Positions 32,593 to 44,277 are shown, numbered from the stretch's first letter. The stretch: DNA of 64,000 nucleotides from Sphingomonas sp. PP-F2F-G114-C0414 (GCF_003688595.1 NZ_RCWT01000009.1:372001-436000), one strand, 5' to 3'. The notes: generated from the letters alone by a model not told the origin. A program made the numbers and translations.

Positions 32593-35559
32593 TTAGCCGA
32601 AGGTGCGCTGCCACCAGCCGCGGCGGGGGGCGCCGTCGGGGTCGTCGTTGGTGTCCGAGGTCGCGACGTCCTGGGGCTGGACTTCGGCCTTGGGCGGGGT
32701 CGTTGCGATCGGCTCGGCGAGCGGTTCGCTGGTCGGGGCGGCATCGCCGGCATCGACCACCGCTGCTTTCCGCGGACGACCGCGGGGCTTGGCGACCTTG
32801 GCGGGTGCTTCCTCGACGACCGCCTCTTCAACCGCTGGCGCTTCGACCACCGCGTCCGACGCCTTGCGACGCGCACGCTTGGGCTTGGGCGCCGACGCTT
32901 CGATGGTCTCGGCGGGCGTTGCGCTCACCTCGTCCATCGTCGCTTCCGCAACCGCCTCGCGACGGCGACGACCGGGCTTCGGTGCAGCCGGCTCGGCCGC
33001 GACGGGCTCCGGAGCGATCGGCGCCGGAACCACTGGCTCCGGTGCAACCGTCTCGGCTTCCGCCTCGACCGCGCGTGGCTTGCGGCCACGGCGAGCCTTG
33101 GGGGCTGCATCGGCGACCGCATCGGCGATGTTCGCCGCTGCGGCTGCCGCACGGGCACGCGGACGACGGCGCATCTTCGGACCCTCGGCGACTTCCGCCA
33201 CCGGAGTTTCCTCGACGACCGGTTCGAACGCCGGCTCGTAAGGCGGCTCGGCGTAGGTCGATTCGACCGGCTCGTACGCTTCCGGCTCGGGCGCCTCGGC
33301 GATCAGCTGGGCGTCGTCGATGCTGCTGACGGCGACCGACTGGCCGTTCTCGGCGCCCTGCTCGTTGCGGCGACCGCCGCGACGTCCCCGACGACCGCGA
33401 CGACGACGGCCTTCGCCCTCTGCGCCGTTCGCCTGCTCGGCAGGTGCGCCGGCCTCGACCGCTTCGCCACCGCCGACTTCGACGATCTCGCCCTCGACCT
33501 CGTCGATCTCCTCGACGTTGGTGTCGGCGTCCTCGAACGTACCGTCCTCGTTGACGCCCTCAGCTGCACCTTCCTCACCGGGACGTGCGCGACCACGGCG
33601 ACCGCGGCGACGACGACGCTTCTTGCCGCCTTCACCATCCGCATCGCGAGCCTCGCGGGGCGCACGCTGCTCGCCATTGCCTTCGCGGGGCTCACGACCC
33701 CCCTCACGACGCCGCGGCTGCTCGGCCTCGGCCTCCTCGACTTCCTCTTCCTCGATCTCGTCCTCGATCTCCTCGGGGAGGTCGTCTTCGTCTTCCTCGA
33801 TGATCTGGACGAACTTCGGGGCGTGCGCGGGCGGCGGGCCGCTGGCCTCGACCGTCATGTGCGCGCCTTCCTCGTCCTGGCCGGGGATGATTTCGACGAT
33901 CACGCCGTAGCGATCCTCGATCTCGGCGATGTCGGCACGCTTGCGGTTGAGGATGTAGACCGCAGCTTCCTGGCTCGCGCGCAGGGTGAGCAGCGAACCG
34001 CGACCGCGTGCCGCCTCGTCCTCGATGAGGCGAAGCGCGGAGATGCCCGACGACGATGCGGTGCGGACCAGGCCGGTGCCCTCGCAATGCGGGCAGGCGC
34101 GGGTCGACGCTTCGAGCACGCCGGTGCGCAGGCGCTGGCGGCTCATTTCCATGAGGCCGAACGACGAGATGCGGCCGATCTGGATACGCGCGCGATCGTT
34201 CTTGAGCGCCTCCTTCATCGCCTTCTCGACCTTACGGACGTTGGAATTGTTATCCATGTCGATGAAGTCGATGACGACGAGCCCGGCCATGTCGCGCAGG
34301 CGGAGCTGGCGGCCGATTTCCTGTGCGGCTTCGAGGTTGGTCGCAGTCGCGGTCTGCTCGATCGAATGCTCGCGCGTCGAACGGCCCGAGTTGATGTCGA
34401 TCGAGACGAGCGCCTCGGTCGGGTTGATGACGAGGTAGCCACCCGACTTCAGCTGGACGACGGGGTGGTACATCGCGGCAAGCTGATCCTCGACGCCGGC
34501 GCGCTGGAACAGCGGCACGGGGTCGGCGTAATGCTTGATGCGCCGCGCGTGCGTCGGCATCAGCAGGCGCATGAACTCGCGTGCCTGGCGATAGCCGTCC
34601 TCGCCCTCGACGATGACCTCTTCGATTTCCTTGTTGTAGATGTCGCGGATCGCGCGCTTGATCAGGTCGCTGTCGCCGTAGACGAGCGCGGGGGCCGACG
34701 CCTTGAGCGTGGCTTCGCGGATGCCGTCCCACAGACGGGCGAGGTAATCGAAGTCGCGCTTGATCTCGACCTTCGAGCGCTGGAGACCCGCGGTGCGGAC
34801 GATGCAGCCCATCGACGGCGGCAACTGCATGTCGGCCATGATCGTCTTGAGACGCTTGCGATCGCCCGCGTTGCTGATCTTCCGCGAGATGCCGCCGCCG
34901 TGCGACGTGTTCGGCATCAGCACGCAATAACGACCGGCGAGGCTGAGGTACGTGGTCAGCGCCGCGCCCTTGTTGCCGCGCTCCTCCTTGACGACCTGGA
35001 CGAGCAGCACCTGGCGGCGATGGATCACGTCCTGGATCTTGTAGCGGCGGCGCAGGTTCATGCGACGCTCGCGCAGGTCCTCGACCGCGGCATCGTCGGC
35101 GCTCGGCTTGCGTTTCCGTCGCGGGGCTTCGCCGGATTCGCCGCCCTCGAGTTCTTCGGCGACGTCGGGGTCTACACCGCCATCGTCCTCGAAGCGCTCG
35201 ATGTCGTCCTCGTCGTCACCCTCGTCTTCGTCCGAATCGTAGTCGGCGCGAAGGGCGGCTTCCTCGGCGGCGTGCTCTGCTTCCTCACGGAGCAGCGCGT
35301 CGCGGTCTTCCTTGGGGATCTGGTAGTAATCGGGGTGGATCTCGCTGAACGCGAGGAAGCCGTGGCGATTGCCGCCGTAATCGATGAACGCCGCCTGGAG
35401 CGACGGCTCGACCCGCGTGACCTTGGCGAGGTAGATATTGCCCTTGAGCTGCTTGCGTTCGGCACTCTCGAAATCGAATTCCTCGATCCGGTTACCCTTG
35501 ACGACTGCGATCCGGGTCTCTTCCCGGTGGCGTGCGTCGATCAGCATGCGCGTTGTCAT
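32593..35559 (-). CDS. rne: Ribonuclease E
   Basis: Endoribonuclease that starts mRNA decay and processes rRNA/tRNA. 988 aa from ATG 35559. The S1 domain begins KGNIYLAKVTRVEPSLQAAF and is interrupted by an acidic insert (about residues 75-160, rich in E/D such as DSDEDEGDDEDDIERFEDD), usual for alphaproteobacterial RNase E. The catalytic core includes VVIDFIDMDNNSNVRKVEKA and the Zn-link CPHCEGTGLV. After residue 520 or so the chain is disordered: acidic blocks, then Arg-rich patches (RRRRGRRGRA), then Pro/Ala/Lys repeats, as in a degradosome scaffold. The final RRGWWQRTFG is typical. Upstream ORF extension to 35682 is unlikely. Confidence 0.96.
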   Translation of the reverse strand: MTTRMLIDARHREETRIAVVKGNRIEEFDFESAERKQLKGNIYLAKVTRVEPSLQAAFIDYGGNRHGFLAFSEIHPDYYQIPKEDRDALLREEAEHAAEEAALRADYDSDEDEGDDEDDIERFEDDGGVDPDVAEELEGGESGEAPRRKRKPSADDAAVEDLRERRMNLRRRYKIQDVIHRRQVLLVQVVKEERGNKGAALTTYLSLAGRYCVLMPNTSHGGGISRKISNAGDRKRLKTIMADMQLPPSMGCIVRTAGLQRSKVEIKRDFDYLARLWDGIREATLKASAPALVYGDSDLIKRAIRDIYNKEIEEVIVEGEDGYRQAREFMRLLMPTHARRIKHYADPVPLFQRAGVEDQLAAMYHPVVQLKSGGYLVINPTEALVSIDINSGRSTREHSIEQTATATNLEAAQEIGRQLRLRDMAGLVVIDFIDMDNNSNVRKVEKAMKEALKNDRARIQIGRISSFGLMEMSRQRLRTGVLEASTRACPHCEGTGLVRTASSSGISALRLIEDEAARGRGSLLTLRASQEAAVYILNRKRADIAEIEDRYGVIVEIIPGQDEEGAHMTVEASGPPPAHAPKFVQIIEEDEDDLPEEIEDEIEEEEVEEAEAEQPRRREGGREPREGNGEQRAPREARDADGEGGKKRRRRRGRRGRARPGEEGAAEGVNEDGTFEDADTNVEEIDEVEGEIVEVGGGEAVEAGAPAEQANGAEGEGRRRRGRRGRRGGRRNEQGAENGQSVAVSSIDDAQLIAEAPEPEAYEPVESTYAEPPYEPAFEPVVEETPVAEVAEGPKMRRRPRARAAAAAANIADAVADAAPKARRGRKPRAVEAEAETVAPEPVVPAPIAPEPVAAEPAAPKPGRRRREAVAEATMDEVSATPAETIEASAPKPKRARRKASDAVVEAPAVEEAVVEEAPAKVAKPRGRPRKAAVVDAGDAAPTSEPLAEPIATTPPKAEVQPQDVATSDTNDDPDGAPRRGWWQRTFG

Positions 35560-36099
35560 TATAGATTCTCCGCGCGCGCGCCGGGCCTGTCGGCAGCCGT
35601 CGCGCGCTTGATGGTGGTGCGGTCGGGCACGGACGCCCGGACTCGCGGATGGTGTGCGAAACTGCCTCTGCGCGAAGTGCATGCCGCGGGAACTCTCCCT
35701 GCGGCGCCCGCACGACCGCGAGTCCGTCGGCGAAGGCCGGTCGGAGTGCGGGGCGGGGGGAATGCGTCATTCGAGCGTCAACCTGAATTGCCGCGCCGGC
35801 GAGAATCCGCTGGCGGGCGTCGAGACCGGCGCGTCGCTGGTAAAAACTAGGCGACACACGGCTGTACGACAGGACTAGCACTGCATACCCGATCTCGCAA
35901 CTAGCCCCGGAACCGTCGCTTTCGTGGGCGTTTCGGCTCGAATTAGGGGCAGCGAGGCGCAGACTTGCCGGGGCGGCAGAGCCTTGCCGGCAAATACATG
36001 GCAAACGGCAAATTAACCGCACTGCGCAACCGCGTCTTGTGATGCGAGGCGCTATCGCTCGCTCGCAGAGATCGGATGTATCGATCAAAGGGGTGTAGC
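35560..36099. other. Intergenic region between divergent rne and amidase genes
   Basis: 540 bases. It must hold the rne promoter and 5' leader and the amidase promoter. RNase E leaders elsewhere carry an autoregulatory stem-loop, but I could not define one here. The part 35840-36060 is less GC-rich than its flanks (AAAAACTAGGCGACACACGG; GCAAACGGCAAATTAACC). No coding sequence is supported. Confidence 0.5.
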
Positions 36100-37341
36100 A
36101 TGGGTTTTCGCTGGACCGGCGGCAGGGCCGCACGGCAAGGACGCGAGGTGTTGACGGTCATCGCCCTCATCGCCGGCTGGCTGGCGAGCGTCCCCGCCTG
36201 GGCGGCGACCGTGCAGAGCGTCGCGATCAGGGACGGGCGGATCGTCATCCGCTTCGACGAGGCGGTCGGCGATGCCGCCAGCCGCGTTCTGACGGGGCCG
36301 CGCCAGATCGCGGTCGACGTGTCGGGCGCTACTCCGGGGCGGGAGATCACCGGCCGCGGGCTGGTGACCGGCGTTACGCAGATGCGCAGTGGGCGGTCGG
36401 GCATGCGGATGGTGTTCGATCTGGCCGAGCCGGCGATCGTCACCGACGGCGGGTTCGACTCCGACGGGCGCGAGCTGACACTGGCGTTGCGCACGGTCGA
36501 TTACGATCAGTTCGCAGAAGCCGGGATCGCCGGGCCGCTGAACTTCTTCCCGTTCAATTTCGGCGCTGCGTCGCGGCCCAAGTACAAGGTGTCGGTGCCG
36601 GTGCCGCCCAAGGCGCGGGGGATGAAACTGCCGCGCGTGCAGGGCGACGATACGCGACCGCTGGTGGTGATCGACGCGGGGCATGGCGGTGTCGATCCGG
36701 GCGCGATCGGGCCGAACGGGCTGCGCGAGAAGGACGTTACGCTGAAGGTCGCCAAGGCGATCCGCGACGAGTTGCTGGCGTCTGGGCGCGTGCGCGTGGC
36801 GCTGACGCGGAACGACGACCGCTACCTGATTCTGCGCGAGCGGTACGGCGTTGCGCGGCGGTTGAAGGGTGACCTGTTCATCTCGATCCACTGCGACAGC
36901 ACGGGTTCCGAGAACGCGACCGGGGCGACGGCGTACACGTTGTCGGAGGTGGCGTCGGATAAGGAAGCGGCGCGGCTGGCGGCGCGCGAGAACAAGGCGG
37001 ACGTGATCTCCGGCGTGAACCTCGGAGAGGCGCCCGCGGACGTGTCGTCGATCCTGATCGACCTCACGCAACGCGAGACGATGAACGCGTCGGCGACCTT
37101 CGCGCGGTTGCTCGGGCGTGAGGCCAGGCCGTTGATGCCGTTGAAGGCGAACTTCCACCGGATGGCGTCGCTGATGGTGCTGAAGGCGCCGGACATGCCG
37201 TCGATCCTGTTCGAGACTGGGTATATCTCGAACCCGCAGGATGCGGCGTTCCTGGATAGCGAAGAGGGGCGGCACCGGATCGCGGAGAGCGTCACGCGGG
37301 CGGTCGAGGTGCATTTCGCGCGCCGGATGGCAGCTCGGTAG
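36100..37341 (+). CDS. N-acetylmuramoyl-L-alanine amidase (AmiC-type, AMIN + Amidase_3)
   Basis: Zn-dependent amidase that removes stem peptides from murein to separate daughter cells. 413 aa from ATG 36100, which has AAAGGGG six bases upstream. Signal peptide about 1-34 (VPAWAA). AMIN domain about 36-135 (VQSVAIRDGRIVIRFDEAVG). Amidase_3 domain about 185-405: VVIDAGHGGVDPGAIG (His ligand), GLREKDVTL (Glu ligand), LFISIHCDS (His ligand) and SILFETGYISN (catalytic Glu). Commonly lies directly upstream of mrcA and prfB in alphaproteobacteria; here those are about 22 kb away (see findings). The EnvC-like protein at 1.4 kb could be its activator. Confidence 0.94.
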   Translation: MGFRWTGGRAARQGREVLTVIALIAGWLASVPAWAATVQSVAIRDGRIVIRFDEAVGDAASRVLTGPRQIAVDVSGATPGREITGRGLVTGVTQMRSGRSGMRMVFDLAEPAIVTDGGFDSDGRELTLALRTVDYDQFAEAGIAGPLNFFPFNFGAASRPKYKVSVPVPPKARGMKLPRVQGDDTRPLVVIDAGHGGVDPGAIGPNGLREKDVTLKVAKAIRDELLASGRVRVALTRNDDRYLILRERYGVARRLKGDLFISIHCDSTGSENATGATAYTLSEVASDKEAARLAARENKADVISGVNLGEAPADVSSILIDLTQRETMNASATFARLLGREARPLMPLKANFHRMASLMVLKAPDMPSILFETGYISNPQDAAFLDSEEGRHRIAESVTRAVEVHFARRMAAR

Positions 37342-37473
37342 GGTTCGGGGAGGGGGTGCTCCCTCCTCCTTGTTCTCCAGCTTCGCGAGAGAACAGGCTA
37401 GTTACGGTCGATACTGTTTCCTCTGATCGCACATCATGCCACAAGTCGCCCAAATTGCTTTGAGGCTGACGAC

Positions 37474-39459
<1,986 letters not shown>

Positions 39460-39539
39460 GCGCGTGCCCTCACCCTTCCCACCCGGTAAGCGCCGGGCGG
39501 GCCCCTTCCCTCTCCCCCGAGGGAGAGGGAGTAGAGAGT

Positions 39540-39595
39540 TTGTATCCCAGCGAAGGCGGGGATCCAGACTGGGCTCCCGCCTTTGCGGGATAACC
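39540..39595. repeat. R3-type palindromic repeat
   Basis: TGTATCCCAGCGAAGGCGGG and CTCCCGCCTTTGCGGGATAA around CCAGACTGGG. Confidence 0.85.
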
Positions 39596-39603
39596 AGACC
39601 CCC

Positions 39604-39754
39604 CCCGTTCGTGCTGAGTAGCGACCGAGTAGCTTCGAAGAAGCGTATCGAGGGCGCGTATCGAAGCATGCGTTCCGCGCGCCAACCTGTCCTTCGATAC
39701 GCCCTCTCGATACGCTGCAAGAGCAGCTACTCGATGGCTACTCAGGACGAACGG
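39604..39754. repeat. R6 long inverted repeat
   Basis: An imperfect inverted repeat of about 150 bases. The ends are CCGTTCGTGCTGAGTAGC and GCTACTCAGGACGAACGG. Inner arms GCGTATCGAGGGCGCGTATC and GATACGCCCTCTCGATACGC also pair. Only one copy is in the window. It could fold into a long stem. Confidence 0.85.
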
Positions 39755-39856
39755 AAGAGGGTTGGAACGAAGAGGGGAGACGGAAGAGGAGATGGAACGG
39801 AGGACGGGCGCAACGGAGGACGAGTGAGCGCCCGCTCCATTTGAGCCACGTCCCTC

Positions 39857-41140
39857 TCACTTCATCGCAGCAAGCATGTCCTTGATCGGCACGAACGCGA
39901 AGCCCACCGAGCTGTCCGCAATCCCGTACGGCATGAAGATCGTATCGCCATGCTTCAGCGCGCCGCAGCTGTAGACGACGTTGGGGACATACCCCTCGCG
40001 GTCCTGGTCCTTCGCCGCCAAAATCGGCTGGCTCGTCCGGCCGATCACCTTCGACGGATCGTCCTTGTCGAGCAGCACCGCACCGATCGAGTATTTGCGC
40101 ATCGCGCCGACGCCGTGCGTCAGCAGCAGCCAGCCCTCGTCGAGTTCGATCGGCGGGCCGCAATTGCCGATCTGCACCAGCTCCCACGGATATTCGGGCG
40201 TCAGGATCTTCTCGCCGTCGTCCCAGTCGGTGAGCGTGTCGGACTTGAGCAGGAATAGGTTCTCGCCGTCCTGCCGGCCGATCATCATGTACTGGCCGTT
40301 CACCTTGCGCGGGAACAGCGCCATACCCTTGTTGCGCGCGGCGGGGCCGGTCATCGGCACGAGGTCGAACGCGCGGAAATCGCGGGTGCGCATCAGTTCG
40401 GACTGGATCACCGAGCCGTTATACGCGGTGTAGGTGCCGATCCATTCGTAATCGCCGTCCTCGTGCTGGAAGCGGACGATGCGGAGATCCTCGAGGCCCT
40501 TCGACTGCGCCTGCGTGATCGGGAAGATCACCGTGCCGCTCAGCGTGCTGTCGCGGTGGCGATAAACGGTGACGGGGCCGATCGGCATCTCGTCCTCGCC
40601 GCTGCCGACCGCATCGGTCGCGGTCGCGAACGGGGGCTCGGGCGCGAGCTTCATCTGGTTTTCGCAGGTGATGATGCCTTCGCGGAACGCAACCGACGAG
40701 ATGTGACCCTCGCCGACCGCGCGCAGGCTCATCAGGATCCGCATCGAGCCCGGCGGCATGCCCGACTGGTCGAAATGGGGAACCGCGCTCGGGTTCATCA
40801 GCGCGGCGGCGGCATAGCTGTATTCGTGGCAGAAATACGCACCGATCAGCTGGCGCTTCTCGTCGCCGATCTCCGCACCGTTCAGCCCGAGCATGTCCTC
40901 GATCTGGTCGTAGCGCGTCATGAACACGCGCCGCGTCTGCCAGTGGCGTGCCTCGAAATCCTTCAGCACGACCTCGAGCTGCGCGCGCGCCTGTGCGGGC
41001 GACATTTCCAGCACTTCGCCGACGAGCCGCTCGGTGCGGCTCGGTGCGCCGCCATGACCGCCCCAGGCGATATGGAACGGCCGCACGACGACACGCGAAG
41101 GGTCCGCGTGCAGCCGCAGCTGGTGGTTGAACAGATCCAT
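39857..41140 (-). CDS. GH130 family glycoside phosphorylase (beta-mannoside phosphorylase type)
   Basis: 427 aa from ATG 41140. Five-bladed propeller family. Recognisable parts: RVVVRPFHIAWGG near the N-terminus, MTRYDQIEDMLGLNG, GLEDLRIVRFQHEDGDYEWI (phosphorylase/hydrolase 'GxEDPR-like' block, here GLEDLR), NKGMALFPRKVNGQYMMIGR with RQDGENLFLL, and GNCGPPIELDEGWLLLTHGV. GH130 enzymes phosphorolyse beta-mannosides to mannose 1-phosphate. It follows the glycosyltransferase gene by 64 nt in the same direction, so the pair may build and break one mannose-containing glycan (inference). Its substrate cannot be read from sequence. Confidence 0.88.
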   Translation of the reverse strand: MDLFNHQLRLHADPSRVVVRPFHIAWGGHGGAPSRTERLVGEVLEMSPAQARAQLEVVLKDFEARHWQTRRVFMTRYDQIEDMLGLNGAEIGDEKRQLIGAYFCHEYSYAAAALMNPSAVPHFDQSGMPPGSMRILMSLRAVGEGHISSVAFREGIITCENQMKLAPEPPFATATDAVGSGEDEMPIGPVTVYRHRDSTLSGTVIFPITQAQSKGLEDLRIVRFQHEDGDYEWIGTYTAYNGSVIQSELMRTRDFRAFDLVPMTGPAARNKGMALFPRKVNGQYMMIGRQDGENLFLLKSDTLTDWDDGEKILTPEYPWELVQIGNCGPPIELDEGWLLLTHGVGAMRKYSIGAVLLDKDDPSKVIGRTSQPILAAKDQDREGYVPNVVYSCGALKHGDTIFMPYGIADSSVGFAFVPIKDMLAAMK

Positions 41141-41204
41141 CGTAGCAGTGCCCCGCGTCGTTCCACTCAGCGCACCGTCGCCTGTCAGGCTGTCACTAGC
41201 GTGG

Positions 41205-43475
41205 CTAGGCGACGACGCGCGCCGCTCCTGCCACGCTTTGCGCTGCCTTTGATACCCCTGAAATGGCACAACTTGCGAGTTGAAGCGCCAAAATCGACTC
41301 GGCGCCCTGGTTTCGGTTGAGCCCGGTCGGCATCAGGCCGTCATAGCAACCGCCGTCCGCGACGCTCGCGAGCGGCAGGTCGAGGTCGTTGACGCCGAGG
41401 AACCAGCCGTAGGCGCGCAACGCCTCGTCACGCCAGCGCACGTCGCCGGTCGCGTCATACGCCGCGGCGCACGCGTCGACGGTCGCCTGCGCCTCCAGCG
41501 GCTGCTGGTCGAATTGCAACGGCTCGGCATAGGGCCGGTTGAAGCTCTCCGACCCGACCGCGCGGAAGCGACCCTCCGGCGAGGTCTGCTTGGCGACGAT
41601 CCAGTCGAGCGTGGCGAGGCCGCAGTCGATCAGGTCCTGACGCCCAAGGGCTTGGCCTGCGCGGATCAGCGCCTGCGGGAGGCGCGTATTGTCGTAGGCG
41701 AGAACGATCTCGAACCATTGCCACTCGGGGCGACGTGCTTTCGCGAGAAGGTCGAGATGGACCTTGGGGAACGCCTCGAGGATCGACAGCGACAGCTGGT
41801 GACCGGGCTTGGCCTCCAGCATTGCCGCCGCACCGAGCATCGCGAACGCTTGGGCACGCAAGGAGCCAAGTTCGAGCGCCATCGACGCAGTGGAATCGAA
41901 CATCGCGGTCGCCCAGTCGCGGTGCTTGGCAGCCTGCGCATCGCGCGCGGTGACGCCGAGCGACCAGAGCGTGCGGCCGTTCGAGTCTTCCGAGCCCGAA
42001 TCCTCGCACCAGGTGCGATCGAAGTTCATGAAGTTGCGGAACCGGCGCGTGTCCGGGTTCCACGCGTACTGCACGAACGATGCATAGATCGTCATCCATT
42101 TGTCGCGGGTGACGTCATCGAGATCGGGCAGCGCGCTCATCAACATCAGCGCGCGGCAGTTATCGTCGATGCAGTAGCCGTGGCGACGATCGGGGATCGA
42201 ATAGATCGAATGCTGGAGCATGCCGGTCGAATCGCTCATGCGCTCGACTGCGGCGAAATCAGGCGTCAGCTGCTTCAGCGGGGCTGGCACCTTGGCGAGG
42301 CGAAAAGGGCGCGCCGCCACGATCGCACGGATCTCCGTCATCATCGCCTCGGCGAGCTTAGGCCAGATCATCGTGCGACCGCGCGCATAGGCGCGCTCGG
42401 CCAGACGATTGCGATCGCGGTCGTTCGACATCAGCGCGTCGATCTCACGCGCGAACGCATCGACGTCGCCGAACGGGACGAGCACGCCGTGGCCATCTGC
42501 GAGGATCTCGGTCGCATGCACGTACGGCGTCGAGATGACGGGCTTGCCGACACCGATCGCGTAGCTGAGCGTACCCGATGTGATCTGCGCGGGGTTGGTG
42601 TACGGCGTCACATAGACGTCCGCCGCCTGAAGATAATCAAGCAGTTCGCCATGCTCGAGGAAGGCATCGACGAACGAGACGTTGTCGGCGACGCCCTTCT
42701 CGGCGGCGAGCGCCTTCAGCTTGTCGCGGTACTTCTCGCCCTCGTACGCGACGAGGTTCGGGTGGGTCGCGCCGAGCACGACGTAGAGCAGGTCGGGATG
42801 CTTCGCGATCACCGCGGGCAGCGCGTTGATGACCGTCTCGATCCCCTTGTTGGGCGCGAGCAGGCCGAACGTCAGCATGACCTTCCGTCCTTCCCAGCCG
42901 AACTTGTCCTTCAGCGCGGCCGGATCGAGCAGGTCGCGATCGGGCACGCCGTGCGGGATCATGACGATCTGGCGCGAATTGGCACCGTAGACACGCTGGA
43001 GGATGTCGCGGCCACGCTCGGCCATCACGACCACGCGGGCGGCGCGACGCAGCAGCCCTTCGAGCACGCGGCGCTCGTCGGCGTTGGGCTTTTCGAGGAT
43101 GGTGTGCAGCGTGACGATGACGGGCAGCGTGGTGCGATCGAGCAGCGCGAGGATATGCTCGCCCGCCGGACCACCGAAGATGCCGTATTCGTGCTGAAGC
43201 CAGATCGCCTGCGCGCCGCTCGCCTCGATCTTCCGTGCGGTGTCGATATAGGCCGACAGCTCGGGCTCGGGGATCGTGCCGGTGACTTCGGCCGGGTAGT
43301 CGTATTTGCCGGGGTGATCGTCCATCGCATAGACGTCGACGGCGATCTCGGGAAAGCGCGCGCGCATGGCCGTGAAAACGTCGGTCGTGAAAGTGGCGAT
43401 GCCACACTGTCTCGGCAGGAAATTACCGATCAGCGCCAGTCGCGCGATATTCTCACCGTCCGCCGGTTTCACCAT
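41205..43475 (-). CDS. GT4-type glycosyltransferase with C-terminal alpha-helical (glycosidase-like) domain
   Basis: 756 aa from ATG 43475 (GAGGGA upstream). Residues about 10-380 form a GT-B GT4 enzyme: LIGNFLPRQCGIATFTTDVF, WLQHEYGIFGGPAGEHILAL, MLTFGLLAPNKGIETVI, and the nucleotide-sugar region with AQITSGTLSYAIGVGKPVIS and the E of HATEILADG. The second half (about 410-740) is helical with repeated W/D-rich units (HGYCIDDNCRALMLMSALPD, RTWCEDSGSEDSNGRTLWSL, LEAQATVDACAAAYDATGD), like an (alpha/alpha)6 barrel. This fusion next to GH130 suggests a glycan synthesis/turnover unit. The 146 bases upstream are AT-rich (43530-43621), a likely promoter. Confidence 0.85.
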   Translation of the reverse strand: MVKPADGENIARLALIGNFLPRQCGIATFTTDVFTAMRARFPEIAVDVYAMDDHPGKYDYPAEVTGTIPEPELSAYIDTARKIEASGAQAIWLQHEYGIFGGPAGEHILALLDRTTLPVIVTLHTILEKPNADERRVLEGLLRRAARVVVMAERGRDILQRVYGANSRQIVMIPHGVPDRDLLDPAALKDKFGWEGRKVMLTFGLLAPNKGIETVINALPAVIAKHPDLLYVVLGATHPNLVAYEGEKYRDKLKALAAEKGVADNVSFVDAFLEHGELLDYLQAADVYVTPYTNPAQITSGTLSYAIGVGKPVISTPYVHATEILADGHGVLVPFGDVDAFAREIDALMSNDRDRNRLAERAYARGRTMIWPKLAEAMMTEIRAIVAARPFRLAKVPAPLKQLTPDFAAVERMSDSTGMLQHSIYSIPDRRHGYCIDDNCRALMLMSALPDLDDVTRDKWMTIYASFVQYAWNPDTRRFRNFMNFDRTWCEDSGSEDSNGRTLWSLGVTARDAQAAKHRDWATAMFDSTASMALELGSLRAQAFAMLGAAAMLEAKPGHQLSLSILEAFPKVHLDLLAKARRPEWQWFEIVLAYDNTRLPQALIRAGQALGRQDLIDCGLATLDWIVAKQTSPEGRFRAVGSESFNRPYAEPLQFDQQPLEAQATVDACAAAYDATGDVRWRDEALRAYGWFLGVNDLDLPLASVADGGCYDGLMPTGLNRNQGAESILALQLASCAISGVSKAAQSVAGAARVVA

Positions 43476-43621
43476 ACCCTGTCCCTCGTTTGAGCGCGCA
43501 CTTCTGGGAGAACCCGGTCGCGCATCCATTTGAACGGTTCAGGTAGCATAAAGTTTCATCACATACTGCAGTGCAGCACGGGAATAATATCAATCTAAAT
43601 CAAACCGATATTTCAGGCGCC

Positions 43622-44080
43622 TCAACCGCGACCGCGATACGAGGCGACTCCCTGGTCCGGCAGCCACAGATCTTGCGGCGGTGCACTCGATTGCCAGAAC
43701 ACGTCGATCGGGATTCCGCCGCGCGGATACCAGTAGCCGCCGATGCGCAGCCACACCGGTTTCATTTCGTCGAACAGGCGCTCGCCGATGCCGACGGTGC
43801 AGTCTTCGTGGAACCCGGCATGATTGCGGAAGCTGCTCAGGAAGAGTTTGAGCGACTTGGATTCGACGATCGTCTCGCCGGGGACATAGTCGATGACGAG
43901 GTGCGCGAAGTCGGGCTGGCCGGTGACCGGGCACAGCGAGGTGAACTCGGGCGCCGCGAACCGAACGAGATACGTCCGGCCCGGCCGCGGGTTCGGAACA
44001 TAATCGAGCACGGCCTCTTCTGGAGAGGCGGGGAGGGCGCTGTTCTGGCCGAGATGCAATGGGTTCTGGGGAGCGGTCAT
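43622..44080 (-). CDS. queF: NADPH-dependent 7-cyano-7-deazaguanine reductase QueF
   Basis: Reduces preQ0 to preQ1 in queuosine tRNA modification. 152 aa, the short unimodular type. The catalytic Cys is C50 in [16 protein letters not shown] with D57 seven residues on. The NADPH-binding motif is [16 protein letters not shown], and [13 protein letters not shown] with [11 protein letters not shown] complete the family pattern. Preceded by an R2 repeat on the side of its promoter. Stand-alone gene. Confidence 0.95.
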   Translation of the reverse strand: MTAPQNPLHLGQNSALPASPEEAVLDYVPNPRPGRTYLVRFAAPEFTSLCPVTGQPDFAHLVIDYVPGETIVESKSLKLFLSSFRNHAGFHEDCTVGIGERLFDEMKPVWLRIGGYWYPRGGIPIDVFWQSSAPPQDLWLPDQGVASYRGRG

Positions 44081-44150
44081 GTGCCGCCATGTAGGATGTA
44101 CAGGGGGTGCCGCAAAGTGGGTTACATGTTTGATATTGGCTTTGCCCGCT

Positions 44151-44245
44151 CGTCATCCCCGCGGAGGCGGGGACCCATATCCTCGGACGGTCGCGATCAT
44201 GCCGCGAAGCCTGCCAGTATGGGTTCCCGCCTGCGCGGGAATGAC
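44151..44245. repeat. R2-type palindromic repeat
   Basis: CGTCATCCCCGCGGAGGCGG at the left and CCCGCCTGCGCGGGAATGAC at the right, close to the copy at 2694-2788 (shared ATTCGCGA..GCCAGTATGGGTTCC-like interior). Confidence 0.85.
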
Positions 44246-44277
44246 GATCGCATGCTAGTAGCGATGGGGGCCGCAAA

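Larger units (their letters stand above)
39460..39856. other. Repeat-filled intergenic region between OPT and GH130 genes
   Basis: 397 bases between convergent genes. In order: a hairpin CCCTCTCCCCCGAGGGAGAGGG (near 39509-39531, of the same type as the inserts in ileS), an R3 repeat, the R6 repeat, and a purine-rich run (39755-39830, GGAAGAGG-like units). No gene is supported. Confidence 0.6.

Noticed and set aside
33823..35850. 675-aa plus-strand ORF opposite rne
   Set aside because: Antisense of RNase E and rich in Ala/Leu/Asp/Val without family motifs.
35654..36133. Possible small genes between rne and the amidase
   Set aside because: Several short frames on both strands, none with SD, signal peptide or conserved-looking sequence; the region is better read as two promoters and a leader.
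41280..43493. 737-aa plus-strand ORF opposite the GT4 gene
   Set aside because: Shadow ORF; the minus-strand frame has clear glycosyltransferase motifs.
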